From Flavivirga eckloniae (lineage in GTDB: Bacteria; Bacteroidota; Bacteroidia; Flavobacteriales; Flavobacteriaceae): a stretch of 64,000 bases of DNA. The stretch's first letter is position 1. Every line of letters starts with the position of its first letter. Where the stretch lies: the NCBI RefSeq assembly GCF_002886045.1, contig NZ_CP025791.1, positions 3,425,001 through 3,489,000 of the forward strand, in the 5' to 3' direction. Position numbers and translations under genes: made by a program. Shown in pieces: positions 17,336 to 25,577 of this stretch. The notes beneath the pieces were generated by a model. That model had not been told where the DNA came from, made no database searches, and saw only the letters and a program-made list of their open reading frames with translations.

Positions 17336-17701
17336 TTAGCTTATAAGTCTTTTTACTCTAATTATTAATTCGTTTGGACTAAATGGTTTTCCCATAAAAT
17401 CGTTAGCACCTAAATTGAATGCTTTTAGAACCATTTCTTCTTGACCGGCAGATGAGAAGACAATTATTGGTGTGCCTGAATCTAATTTCAATCTCATATG
17501 ACTTATTACTTCCAACCCGCTAACAAAAGGCATCATAATATCTGTTAGGATTAAATCGGGGTTTTCCTGTTCAATTAAGTTTACAGCTTCTCTGCCGTCT
17601 TTTGCCATAAACAATTCATAGCCCTCTTTTTCTAACCTAAACTTCAATAATAATGAAAGCGTAGAGTTGTCTTCTGCTAAAACAATTTTTTTCTTGTCCA
17701 T
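17336..17701 (-). CDS. stand-alone response regulator receiver protein (CheY-like)
   Basis: The 121 residues are one receiver domain with no output domain: acidic pocket VLAEDNS (Glu10-Asp11), phospho-acceptor Asp54 in LILTDIMMPF, switch Ser in IVFSSAG and Lys in MGKPFSPNE. It probably signals through protein contacts, not DNA binding. Its start overlaps the HPt stop codon by one base (TAATG), so phosphotransfer between the two is likely. The histidine kinase is not in this window. Confidence 0.93.
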   Translation of the reverse strand: MDKKKIVLAEDNSTLSLLLKFRLEKEGYELFMAKDGREAVNLIEQENPDLILTDIMMPFVSGLEVISHMRLKLDSGTPIIVFSSAGQEEMVLKAFNLGANDFMGKPFSPNELIIRVKRLIS

Positions 17702-18063
17702 TATGAATTGATTTTAATTTCGGATTGTATTTCCTCTTTTACGGCTTTAAAAACAGTTAAGCAATGGTTCACCAGAGTTTCTATGGTATCTAGGTTTTGT
17801 TCGTTTTTAAAGTTGGACTCTAATTGAAGTATGGTTGACTCTAGCTCTGAAATACCAAACATACTTATGTTTGGTTTTATTTTGTGGGTAGCTTTAAACA
17901 AGGTTTGCCAATTCTTAGCAGGAACTTGTAACGTTAAAGCTTCAATATACTCATCTATAAGTTCAAGAAATAGTTCCATTATTTCTTTAATAATAGAAAT
18001 ATCGTCTAGAGTATTTTCTCTCACTATATCAATATTGATATAGTGATAATTTGATTTTATCAT
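17701..18063 (-). CDS. HPt (histidine phosphotransfer) domain protein
   Basis: The 120-residue all-helical protein fits a single HPt domain. LFKATHKIKPNISMFG holds the phospho-accepting His60 in the H-x-x-K-P context of the HPt four-helix bundle, and IMELFLELIDEYIEAL before it is the first helix pair. It relays phosphate between a kinase's receiver and a response regulator. It is first in the operon, one base overlapping the receiver gene. The 290 bases upstream hold the operon promoter region and then the terminator of the DUF3078 gene. Confidence 0.88.
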   Translation of the reverse strand: MIKSNYHYINIDIVRENTLDDISIIKEIMELFLELIDEYIEALTLQVPAKNWQTLFKATHKIKPNISMFGISELESTILQLESNFKNEQNLDTIETLVNHCLTVFKAVKEEIQSEIKINS

Positions 18064-18266
18064 AACCCCTTTATTTTAGAATTTTCTTTCAAAAACTGCT
18101 GCAATATAAGAAATTATGTCGATAAAAAGCAAAAAATACCGATAAAAGGTATTTATTGTGAGAAAAATTGAATTATAATTATGATAGATAAAGGAATAGT
18201 GATATCCTCCTTTTCTTAAATTTAGGTAATAAAACAGTGGGGGAAGAACGAGTATTCTTAAAACAA

Positions 18267-18327
18267 AAAATTAGAGGGCTAGAAAAGTATTTATGACATG
18301 CATTTTCTTTTCTAGCCCCCTAATTTT
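18267..18327 (-). terminator. strong hairpin terminator after the DUF3078 gene
   Basis: AAAATTAGAGGGCTAGAAAAG (18267-18287) pairs with CTTTTCTAGCCCCCTAATTTT (18307-18327) over 21 bases with one mismatch and a 19-base loop. The ends are A-rich and T-rich, so it works on both strands. It lies 27 bases past the stop of the minus-strand gene ending at 18354. Confidence 0.85.
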
Positions 18328-18353
18328 TATATGTGGTTTGTTTAGACTTGGTT

Positions 18354-19283
18354 TTAGAACTTGTAGTTCAGTCCGAACATCCAATAACTTTGTAAATCAT
18401 TATCAACATCGTCAAAAGAGGTCGCTGTAGGTGGTGTTTGCGCTAAGGCAAAGTTAAGTGCTTCTTGTTTGTTGTCTCTCAAACCAAAATCAAAACCAAC
18501 ACCAATCTTCTTCCATATGGTATATCCGAAAGAATTTGTCCAAGTCCAGTTGGATAAATTTGAGTTCTCGTAGCTTTGAAACATTGAAAAGTTTGTTTTA
18601 AAACTAATCGCTTTAATTTGCTTGACATAATCGATAAGGATTTTTGCTCCTAACGATGATTCGAAAACAGTATCTCCTTTACTAAAAACAAAGTTGTAAT
18701 TTCCAGGATGTACTACTACAACGAGGTCTTTTATTGGTGTCCAGGTGGCTCCAACCCCTAAATCTAAATACCCCGGATCGTTAAAATTGCTTAGTAATGT
18801 TGTTCTGTATTCAGCCAATCCGGAAAGTGCAAATTTTTCACTTAGTTTGTGTCCGTATAAAGAGGTAATGTTAAAAACGTCTGTTGCTTCTTGAAACTCG
18901 TCGCTGTCTGTTGGGTCGTCTTTATCATCTAACTTTACCCAAGAGAGGTTTACATTGGCACTGTTTCTCCAAAAGAATTTTTCTTTATTTAGATTAGCAA
19001 ATGCATTAACGGTAAATCCAATGTTTCCCGAATTGTTGTTTGGAGTGCCTTGCGCATACCAGTTTTTAAAACTGGAAATGCTACCTCCTATGGTACCAAA
19101 AGCGCCCTTTTTCCATCCTGGGAGTGCATCAATTTTTGCTTGAATGGCATCTACCCGAGCCTGAATTGCTGCAATAGAATCTTTTTTAGGTTTTTGTTCT
19201 GCTTTTAGCTCTTCTAAGGTTTGTTGTGCATGTGTTAAGGTAATTCCAATTAATAGGATAAGTGGTAGTAATAGTCTTTTCAT
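18354..19283 (-). CDS. DUF3078 outer-membrane-type protein
   Basis: The 309-residue product has a signal peptide (MKRLLLPLILLIGITLTHAQ), a short charged coiled region (LEELKAEQKPKKDSIAAIQA) and then a region rich in alternating strands (GTIGGSISSFKNWYAQGTPN, WRNSANVNLSWVKLDD, LSGLAEYRTTLL, FGLNYKF at the end). The order and the SSFKNWYAQG motif fit DUF3078, a Bacteroidota family of presumed outer-membrane barrels of unknown function. The C-terminal Phe suits BAM-dependent insertion. It is last in the SUF gene run and 68 bases after the DUF2480 gene, though the physiological link is unclear. Confidence 0.85.
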   Translation of the reverse strand: MKRLLLPLILLIGITLTHAQQTLEELKAEQKPKKDSIAAIQARVDAIQAKIDALPGWKKGAFGTIGGSISSFKNWYAQGTPNNNSGNIGFTVNAFANLNKEKFFWRNSANVNLSWVKLDDKDDPTDSDEFQEATDVFNITSLYGHKLSEKFALSGLAEYRTTLLSNFNDPGYLDLGVGATWTPIKDLVVVVHPGNYNFVFSKGDTVFESSLGAKILIDYVKQIKAISFKTNFSMFQSYENSNLSNWTWTNSFGYTIWKKIGVGFDFGLRDNKQEALNFALAQTPPTATSFDDVDNDLQSYWMFGLNYKF

Positions 19284-19351
19284 TTTAAGTTAGTTAAATT
19301 TGAGTAATATTAACTAATTAGACCCTTTCTTACAAATAAGTCACAAGAAAA

Positions 19352-19858
19352 TTATTTGTTTTTGTAAAGAGGAACAGAAGAACAGGCTTCACCATACATT
19401 ATGGACTTAGCAAAAGGCTTTAATTTATTGGAAAGCATGATGTAAGCATTTTGCGGTACTGGTTTTTTGGAGCAGCCTTTTATAATAACAGGCTTGTCTT
19501 TAAATGGGGTAACATCTAGTTGATTTAAAATGTCTTGGTAAATAGAAGTTTCCAACATTTCTAAATCTCCAACAACTGTTTTTTTTGTAAAAGGTTCTAA
19601 ATGAATACTAAGGAGCATATATGCCCATCCAGGAATAATGGCATCGCTACTGCATGTTAAAGCTACATAGCTATCTTGATATTGAGACCAGTCATGTTCT
19701 AAAGCTTGAGTTCTAAAGTTTTTTTCACGCAATACAAAGCCTTCAAACAACCAATCTTTAATATCAAAAAGTATACGTTGTCCTTCTGGATAATAATCTT
19801 CAAGGTCGATTGTTTCTAACTTGCTACTCGCTACGCGATTTATGATCTCGTCTTTCAT
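19352..19858 (-). CDS. DUF2480 family protein
   Basis: The 168-residue soluble protein matches the conserved Bacteroidota family DUF2480 (RVASSKLETIDLEDYYPEG, the long DIKDWLFEGFVLREKNFR and DWSQYQDSYVALTCSSDAII, and IIKGCSKKPVPQNAY near the end). Function is unknown. The family is repeatedly next to SUF genes in Flavobacteriia. Two conserved cysteines (CSSDAI, KGCSKK) might bind metal or carry sulfur, which is speculation. Confidence 0.85.
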   Translation of the reverse strand: MKDEIINRVASSKLETIDLEDYYPEGQRILFDIKDWLFEGFVLREKNFRTQALEHDWSQYQDSYVALTCSSDAIIPGWAYMLLSIHLEPFTKKTVVGDLEMLETSIYQDILNQLDVTPFKDKPVIIKGCSKKPVPQNAYIMLSNKLKPFAKSIMYGEACSSVPLYKNK

Positions 19859-19871
19859 AAGCCTCTCCTAA

Positions 19872-19985
19872 CCTCTCCAAAGGAGAGGAATAGCTTGGTG
19901 TTTATTTTAATTAAAAAACAGTGAACGCAACTGTATAGTAAATACTGAACACTGTATACTGCAACTGATCACTGGACTGAACACT
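19872..19985. repeat. palindromic repeats in a SUF spacer
   Basis: CCTCTCC (19872-19878) pairs with GGAGAGG (19882-19888) around AAA. Next to it, 19919-19982 is a run of CAGTGAACGCAACTG, AATACTGAACACTG and ACTGCAACTGATCACTG words, which can pair with one another. The same TTCAG/CTGAA and AACTGC words fill other spacers of this operon. Confidence 0.6.
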
Positions 19986-19987
19986 AA

Positions 19988-20314
19988 TTAAAGCATCCCT
20001 AACTCCAATTTAGCTTCTTCACTCATAAGTTCTTGTGTCCAAGGCGGATCGAATGTAATTTCTACCTCGGCACTTTTTACGTCGTTTAAAGATTTTACTT
20101 TTTCTTCAACTTCTAATGGTAATGTTTCTGCTACAGGGCAATTAGGTGTTGTTAAGGTCATTAAGATTTTTACATCATAATCTTCGTTAACAAATACATC
20201 GTAAATTAATCCTAGTTCGTAAATGTCTACAGGGATTTCCGGATCGTAAATAGTTTTTAAAACATTTACTATTTTTTCGCCTAATGCGTTTGTATCTATT
20301 GTTGTTTCACTCAT
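19988..20314 (-). CDS. DUF59/MIP18 family Fe-S assembly protein (SufT-like)
   Basis: The 108-residue protein is a single DUF59 domain: YDPEIPVDIYELGLIYDV near residue 18 is the family signature, followed by MTLTTPNCPVAETLP with the conserved cysteine, and a C-terminal FDPPWTQELMSEEAK. SufT-type proteins help mature Fe-S proteins. In eukaryotes the relative MIP18 is part of the cytosolic targeting complex. Its place after sufE supports this. Confidence 0.92.
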   Translation of the reverse strand: MSETTIDTNALGEKIVNVLKTIYDPEIPVDIYELGLIYDVFVNEDYDVKILMTLTTPNCPVAETLPLEVEEKVKSLNDVKSAEVEITFDPPWTQELMSEEAKLELGML

Positions 20315-20369
20315 CTTAAAAATGTTTATTCGTTTTTTGTTTAGTCGTTAATTACTAAACAAATCAACA

Positions 20370-20792
20370 CTAGTTTAACTGTGTTTGGTACGCAATAGCG
20401 TACATTTTAAGCTGCTTTACCATACTTACCAAACCATTAGCTCTTGTAGGTGATAAATGCTCTTTTAAACCAATTTTATCTATAAAATCGGTGTCTGCGT
20501 CTATAATATCTTTTGGGTGCTGATTTGAAAACGCTCGTATTAAAATAGCTATGATACCTTTTGTGATAATAGCATCACTATCCGCTGTAAAAGCTATTTT
20601 ATCGTCCTTCATTTCGGCATGTACCCAAACTTTACTTTGGCAACCCTTAATAATGTTGCTGTCTGTTTTGTATTGGTCGTCGATTAGGGGTAGTTCTTTA
20701 CCCAAATCGATCATGTATTGGTAACGTTCTTCCCAATCGTCAAACATTGAGAATTCGTCTATAATTTCGTTTTGTATATCTTCAATAGTCAC
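20370..20792 (-). CDS. sufE: cysteine desulfuration protein SufE
   Basis: The 140-residue protein matches SufE: DEFSMFDDWEERYQYMIDLG near the start and IKGCQSKVWV with the sulfur-accepting Cys51. SufE takes persulfide sulfur from the SufS cysteine and passes it to the SufBCD scaffold. It lies 118 bases after the unknown gene that separates it from sufS. Confidence 0.95.
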   Translation of the reverse strand: MTIEDIQNEIIDEFSMFDDWEERYQYMIDLGKELPLIDDQYKTDSNIIKGCQSKVWVHAEMKDDKIAFTADSDAIITKGIIAILIRAFSNQHPKDIIDADTDFIDKIGLKEHLSPTRANGLVSMVKQLKMYAIAYQTQLN

Positions 20793-20910
20793 AGTTACAA
20801 TTTTAATTGGTCTCCTTGAGAGGTTTTTATAAGAGCATTTATTAGAGAGGTCTCGACTGTACTCAATCTAGTCCTCTATCTAAAATACAAAAATACAACA
20901 ACATAACTTC

Positions 20911-21342
20911 CTATTCAATGTTTTCTGAAATTGATAGGATTTCTTTAACAAGTGCTTCTATTTCTTTTGGCGGATTCCCATGATCGAAAGCGCTTGTCTG
21001 ATAGGTCGTGCCGTTATAAATAATTTTTAACCTAGCTATCGCTGCTCCGTCAAATAGACGATTTTGCGAAGGTGCCTTTAGATTCGGTATATTTTCAACA
21101 TTAATAGGTTTAAGTTCTTTTAAAAGGCTGTTCCAGTATGTTTCACTGCAGGTTTTAGTAAAAGGAGTAGCATCGTCTCTTTTATTTTCAATTGAAACCC
21201 TTTTTTTGTTGATTTTTATGTTTTCATAAGAGCCCCTAGATGTTGCCGAATATTCAAATGAAACAGCGTTTTGATCTATTTTAGCGCTTGAACAACCATT
21301 ATCTGCAAAAACTAGAGAAAGAAGCATAAAAAGAAATCTCAT
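20911..21342 (-). CDS. hypothetical exported protein in the SUF operon
   Basis: No family is recognised. The 143 residues start with a short hydrophobic stretch (MRFLFMLLSLVFADNGCSS). It may be a signal peptide or lipoprotein signal, but the residues before Cys17 (ADNG) are a poor lipobox. The mature part has beta-strand character (VSFEYSATSRGSYENIKI, ARLKIIYNGTTYQTSAFDHG). It lies 28 bases after sufS and is probably translated from the same mRNA, yet SUF functions do not require an exported protein. It may be a passenger gene. Confidence 0.6.
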   Translation of the reverse strand: MRFLFMLLSLVFADNGCSSAKIDQNAVSFEYSATSRGSYENIKINKKRVSIENKRDDATPFTKTCSETYWNSLLKELKPINVENIPNLKAPSQNRLFDGAAIARLKIIYNGTTYQTSAFDHGNPPKEIEALVKEILSISENIE

Positions 21343-21370
21343 ATGATTTGTTTTAAAAATTGTTCAATAT

Positions 21371-22585
21371 TTACGAGAGCATCATTTTTGCTTTTTTAAC
21401 GCCTTCAACTAAAGCGTCAATTTCTTCTTTGGTATTGTAAAAGGAAAATGAAGCGCGAACGGTTCCTGGAATACAATAAAAATCCATGATTGGTTGCGCG
21501 CAATGGTGTCCTGTACGCACAGCGATTCCTAATTTATCTAAAATAGTACCAATATCGTAAGGATGTATATTTTCTAAATTAAAGGAAATAACCGATGTTT
21601 TACTTTTTGAGGTTCCGTATATTTTTAAACCCTCTATTTGCAATAATTTTTCGGTAGCATAATCCAATAAGTCATTTTCGTAAGTGGCAATGACATCAAA
21701 TCCGATGCTATTCATGTAGTCGATCGCAGCCCCAAAAACAATACCTCCAGCAATGTTTGGAGTACCAGCTTCGAATTTATGAGGTAAATCGGCATAGGTA
21801 GTTTTTTCAAACGTTACTTCGGCAATCATTTCACCACCACCTTGATACGGCGGTAGTTTATTAAGCCATTCTTCTTTTCCGTAAAGCATACCAACACCTG
21901 TTGGACCACACATTTTATGGGCAGAAGCGACATAAAAATCGACATCCAAAGCCTGAACGTCTGGTTTTATATGTGGGCAGGCCTGGGCTCCGTCTATTAA
22001 CACTGCTGCACCGACTTGGTGTGCCTTTTCTATAATATACTCAATAGGGTTAATGGTTCCTAAAGCATTTGATATATGGTTTACAAAAACGAGTTTTGTG
22101 TTTTTAGATAACAGGTTATCGTAATCATCCATTATTAAAGCACCATCTTCGTTCATCGGAATGACTTTAAGAACGGCTCCAGTTTGTTCGCAAAGCATTT
22201 GCCATGGTACAATGTTGCTATGATGTTCTAAAGCTGAAACAATAATTTCATCGCCCTTTTTTAAGATTGAAGAAAACCCATTAGCTACTAAATTAATACT
22301 ATGTGTTGTGCCTGATGTTAATACGATTTCATGTGAGAACTTCGCATTAAAATGAGCTTGTATTTTTTTACGCGCTTGTTCGTATAAATCGGTTGCTTCC
22401 TGACTTAACGTATGTACACCACGATGAATATTGGCATTGTAGTTAGAATAATAATCTACTATAGCATCAATAACTTGTTGAGGTGTTTGCGATGTTGCAG
22501 CATTATCAAAATACACTAAGGGTTTGCCATTTACTTTTCGCGAAAGAATGGGAAAATCGTTTCTTATGTCTTGTACGTTGAACAT
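21371..22585 (-). CDS. sufS: cysteine desulfurase SufS
   Basis: From the ATG at 22585 the protein has 404 residues, the usual SufS length. An upstream ATG at 22612 would add nine residues (MFIRSKQKT) with no family counterpart. Signature sites are visible: PLP lysine Lys224 in VASAHKMCGPTG, active-site Cys362 in RTGHHCAQPIMDFY, and the THSINLVANG and HHSNIVPWQ cofactor-binding stretches. It is a group II class V aminotransferase-fold enzyme that releases sulfane sulfur from L-cysteine and hands it to SufE. It is part of the minus-strand SUF operon. Confidence 0.95.
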   Translation of the reverse strand: MFNVQDIRNDFPILSRKVNGKPLVYFDNAATSQTPQQVIDAIVDYYSNYNANIHRGVHTLSQEATDLYEQARKKIQAHFNAKFSHEIVLTSGTTHSINLVANGFSSILKKGDEIIVSALEHHSNIVPWQMLCEQTGAVLKVIPMNEDGALIMDDYDNLLSKNTKLVFVNHISNALGTINPIEYIIEKAHQVGAAVLIDGAQACPHIKPDVQALDVDFYVASAHKMCGPTGVGMLYGKEEWLNKLPPYQGGGEMIAEVTFEKTTYADLPHKFEAGTPNIAGGIVFGAAIDYMNSIGFDVIATYENDLLDYATEKLLQIEGLKIYGTSKSKTSVISFNLENIHPYDIGTILDKLGIAVRTGHHCAQPIMDFYCIPGTVRASFSFYNTKEEIDALVEGVKKAKMMLS

Positions 22586-22756
22586 GGTTTTTTGTTTAGA
22601 CCTGATAAACATCTTTTGATTCTGCTTAGGTTAAATTTGACATCTTTTTCACTAGGTTTGACCTTTCGACTGCGTTCGAGGTGACATTATAGAAAAGATA
22701 TAGTATATAAGCGAGAAATAACTTTAAACAATTTTGAAAGTAATACGTGTACGCCA

Positions 22757-24070
22757 CTAAAGGTCGAACCCAATATTAACACCTAGTTTGTTTGCGATAA
22801 TTTTAGTAATACGTTGTTTCATCTCAGGAATTTTAACCGAGCTTAATACATTGTTACTAAACGCATACATTAAAAGTGCTTTGGCTTCTTTTTCTGGAAT
22901 CCCACGCGAACGCATATAAAACATAGCGCTTTCGTCTAATTGTCCTATGGTACATCCGTGCGAACATTTAACATCGTCTGCAAAAATTTCAAGCTGTGGT
23001 TTCGTATTTATAGTGGCTTTATCACTTATTAAAATATTGTTGTTCGCTTGAAATGCATTGGTTTTTTGGGCTTCTTTTTCAACAATAACTTTACCATTGA
23101 ACACGCCTGTTGAGTTCTCTCCAAAAATACCTTTATAATCTTGATGACTTTCGCAATTAGGTTCTATGTGATGTACTAAGGTATTGTGATCTACATGTTG
23201 TTTTTCACCAATAATGGTAACGCCTTTTAAAATAGAGTCGATGCGTTCTCCTTCTTGAAAGAAGTTGAGGTTATTACGGGTTAATTTACCGCCAAAAGAA
23301 AAAGTATGTACTGAGGCAACACTTTCTTTCTTTTGTTTTATAAATGTATTATCTATTAGGGATGCGTTAGAGCTATCGTTTTGAATTTTGTAATAATCGA
23401 TAATAGCACGTTTGTTTGTGAAAACTTCTGTAACACTATTTGTAAGCACAGGGTTTTCGTTTAAACTCTGATGACGCTCAATAATTTGTACATGCGAATT
23501 CTCATCAACCACAATTAAGTTACGTGGTTGTAACATGGTTGCCGATTCGTTTCCAGTTGAAAAATGTAAAATTTGAATTGGTTTTTCTACCAATTTGTTT
23601 TTTGGAATATGAATATAGGCTCCTTCACTTGAAAAGGCTGTGTTTAGAGACGACAGACTGTCTTTCGTCGCAGCTTTATTGAAATAATTTTCAATTAAAA
23701 TACGATATTTAGGCTTTGTAAGCGCCGACGACATTAAACAAACATCCATACCATCATGTGTGGTTTGGGATAGGTGAGATGAATATTTACCATCGATAAA
23801 TACAATTTTATAAGTGTCTATATCGTGGATAAAATATTTTTTAATGTCTTTGTATTCCAAGGCATTTTCCTGTTTTGGGAATACGCTATAATCTTCCTTT
23901 AGTATTTTATTTAAGGAGGTGTATTTCCAGGCTTCCTCTTTTTTTGTTGGAAAACCTTTTTCTTCAAAAATCTTAATAGCATCGTTTCTCACATCGTGTA
24001 CATACGTGTCGATATCTGTTTGATTTTCAAATACTAAAAAGGATGATAATAATTTTTCTTTTAAATCCAT
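22757..24070 (-). CDS. sufD: Fe-S cluster assembly protein SufD
   Basis: The 437-residue protein is the SufD paralogue of SufB: it starts FPTKKEEAWKYTSLNKIL and has the right-handed beta-helix core (ILHFSTGNESATMLQPRNLI, VDHNTLVHHIEPNCESHQDY, GIFGENSTGVFNGKVIVEK), ending with CSHGCTIGQLDESAMFYMRS. It partners SufB and SufC in the SufBC2D scaffold on which clusters are built. It follows sufC after a 146-base spacer made of palindromic repeats. Confidence 0.95.
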   Translation of the reverse strand: MDLKEKLLSSFLVFENQTDIDTYVHDVRNDAIKIFEEKGFPTKKEEAWKYTSLNKILKEDYSVFPKQENALEYKDIKKYFIHDIDTYKIVFIDGKYSSHLSQTTHDGMDVCLMSSALTKPKYRILIENYFNKAATKDSLSSLNTAFSSEGAYIHIPKNKLVEKPIQILHFSTGNESATMLQPRNLIVVDENSHVQIIERHQSLNENPVLTNSVTEVFTNKRAIIDYYKIQNDSSNASLIDNTFIKQKKESVASVHTFSFGGKLTRNNLNFFQEGERIDSILKGVTIIGEKQHVDHNTLVHHIEPNCESHQDYKGIFGENSTGVFNGKVIVEKEAQKTNAFQANNNILISDKATINTKPQLEIFADDVKCSHGCTIGQLDESAMFYMRSRGIPEKEAKALLMYAFSNNVLSSVKIPEMKQRITKIIANKLGVNIGFDL

Positions 24071-24072
24071 CT

Positions 24073-24213
24073 TGTTCAGTTTTCAGTCGCAGTGTTCAGT
24101 ATTCAGTATTCAGATAATGTGTACTTAACAAGAAACTGTTTACTATTTTTTAAGGTTTGAATATTCAGTTAAGCGCTGTCAAACTGCAAACTGAGACTGA
24201 ATACTGCAAACTA
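24073..24213. repeat. palindromic repeats in the sufC-sufD spacer
   Basis: GTTCAGTATTCAGTATTCAG (24094-24113) on one side and GAGACTGAATACTGCAAACT (24193-24212) on the other are inverted relative to each other (CAGTATTCAG against CTGAATACTG). Between them TATTCAGTTAAGCGCTGTC and AAACTGCAAACTGAGACTG repeat the same words. No gene is present. This would be a long stem inside the operon mRNA. Confidence 0.65.
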
Positions 24214-24216
24214 ATT

Positions 24217-24969
24217 TTAAGCGTTTACTTCTTCTTTAATCCAATCGTAACCTTTTTCCTCAAGTTCATGTGCAAGCTCTTTGGTGCCGGATTTTACAAT
24301 TTTTCCGTTATATAATACATGTACATAATCTGGAACGATATAATCCAATAAACGTTGGTAATGTGTGATAACTACAACGGCGTTATCTTTGCTTTTAAGT
24401 TTGTTAACACCATTGGCAACTATACGTAAGGCATCAATATCGAGACCAGAATCTGTTTCATCAAGTATGGCTAATTTTGGCTCTAACATAGCCATTTGAA
24501 AGATCTCATTACGTTTTTTCTCTCCTCCGGAAAAGCCTTCGTTTAACGAACGTGATAAAAACTTTCTGTCGATTTCTAAAAGCTCCGATTTATCACGGAT
24601 TAGTTTAAGCATATCTTTGGCCGGCATGTCTTCTAACCCTTTTGCTTTTCGGGTTTCGTTAATGGCCGTTTTCATGAAATTGGTAACAGATACCCCGGGA
24701 ATTTCAACTGGATATTGAAATGATAAAAACACACCTTTATGTGCGCGTTCTTCGGCAGCTAATTCATCAATATTTTCACCATTAAATTCGATACTGCCTT
24801 TTGTTACCTCATATTCTTCCTTTCCTGCAACAACAGAAGCTAATGTGCTTTTTCCAGAACCATTTGGTCCCATAATGGCATGTACTTCACCTGCTTTTAC
24901 TTCAAGGTTTATACCTTTTAAAATGCTTTTATCTTCAACACTTGCGTGTAAATTATCAATTTTTAACAT
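24217..24969 (-). CDS. sufC: Fe-S assembly ATPase SufC
   Basis: The 250-residue ABC ATPase has Walker A GPNGSGKST (near residue 35), the SufC-type signature FSGGEKKRNEIFQMA, Walker B LAILDETDSGLD and the switch His in VVITHYQR. The ATP-driven SufC dimer changes the SufB-SufD interface during cluster assembly. It is not a transporter: there is no permease gene. Its place between sufB and sufD agrees with this. Confidence 0.97.
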   Translation of the reverse strand: MLKIDNLHASVEDKSILKGINLEVKAGEVHAIMGPNGSGKSTLASVVAGKEEYEVTKGSIEFNGENIDELAAEERAHKGVFLSFQYPVEIPGVSVTNFMKTAINETRKAKGLEDMPAKDMLKLIRDKSELLEIDRKFLSRSLNEGFSGGEKKRNEIFQMAMLEPKLAILDETDSGLDIDALRIVANGVNKLKSKDNAVVVITHYQRLLDYIVPDYVHVLYNGKIVKSGTKELAHELEEKGYDWIKEEVNA

Positions 24970-25030
24970 ACTTTTTAATTCAAAGTTTTAAACTCAATAT
25001 TCAAGGTTTTAAATCTTTTATCTATATTGA

Positions 25031-25450
25031 TTAGTTTCCTAGTTTTACAATGTTCTTATCATCTTTTTTTGGTGCTGTTACGTCTAAAATTTCAACAATT
25101 TCGACTTTGTTTTCCCAAAGTATTTTTTCGTGTTTTTCATTTGTTACGCGCCCTCTAATTTCTACAGAAACCATATCTGTTGGGTTCGATTTATAACTCT
25201 CGGCCCTTTTATTAAGTTCGTGCATCTTATTGGTAACTAAAACACCATAAATATTTGCGTGTGTTTGTAATACCGCAGCACCATCGTAAAAAACAAAATC
25301 CCCTTTTAAGAGCGTTAATCCGTCATTTTGCTTTTCGGTTCTCTCAGGGTTTTCTAATGTAATAGCATCTTTATCGGATTTGGATTTTGTTTCATTTTTA
25401 CAGCTTAGCAGCACTGTTAAGATGATTGCGATAAAAAATGTTTTTTTCAT
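25031..25450 (-). CDS. lipoprotein inserted between sufB and sufC
   Basis: The family is not recognised. The 139 residues begin with a lipoprotein signal (MKKTFFIAIILTVLLSCKNE; LLSC lipobox, Cys17). The mature part is charged, then forms a compact strand-rich region (LTLLKGDFVFYDGAAVLQTH, ANIYGVLVTNKMHELNKRAE, MVSVEIRGRVTNEKHEKILW). The lipid-anchored product would sit in the periplasm or outer membrane, away from the cytosolic SUF machine. It has same-strand spacing of 127 and 61 bases. Its position may be accidental or reflect shared regulation. Confidence 0.65.
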   Translation of the reverse strand: MKKTFFIAIILTVLLSCKNETKSKSDKDAITLENPERTEKQNDGLTLLKGDFVFYDGAAVLQTHANIYGVLVTNKMHELNKRAESYKSNPTDMVSVEIRGRVTNEKHEKILWENKVEIVEILDVTAPKKDDKNIVKLGN

Positions 25451-25486
25451 TTAATTTAAATTTATATGCCAGATTTGGTTGATGAG

Positions 25487-25577
25487 ACACTTCGACTGCG
25501 CTTAGTGTGACATATCTTTTTAGATTTTGATATTCAGTCAAGAGCCAGCAAACTGCGACTGAACACTGCCAACTAAG
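25487..25577. repeat. two repeat types in the sufB-lipoprotein spacer
   Basis: CACTTCGACTGCGCTTAGTG (25489-25508) carries CACT/AGTG arms and belongs to the TCGACTGCG family, with relatives near 22664 and 7125. It is followed at 25530-25575 by TATTCAGTCAAGAGCCAGC and AAACTGCGACTGAACACTG, the CAGT/ACTG family of the other SUF spacers. Confidence 0.6.

Noticed and set aside
20911-21342. Lipoprotein call for the gene after sufS
   Set aside because: The residues before the cysteine (ADNG) do not fit a lipobox; listed only as possibly exported.
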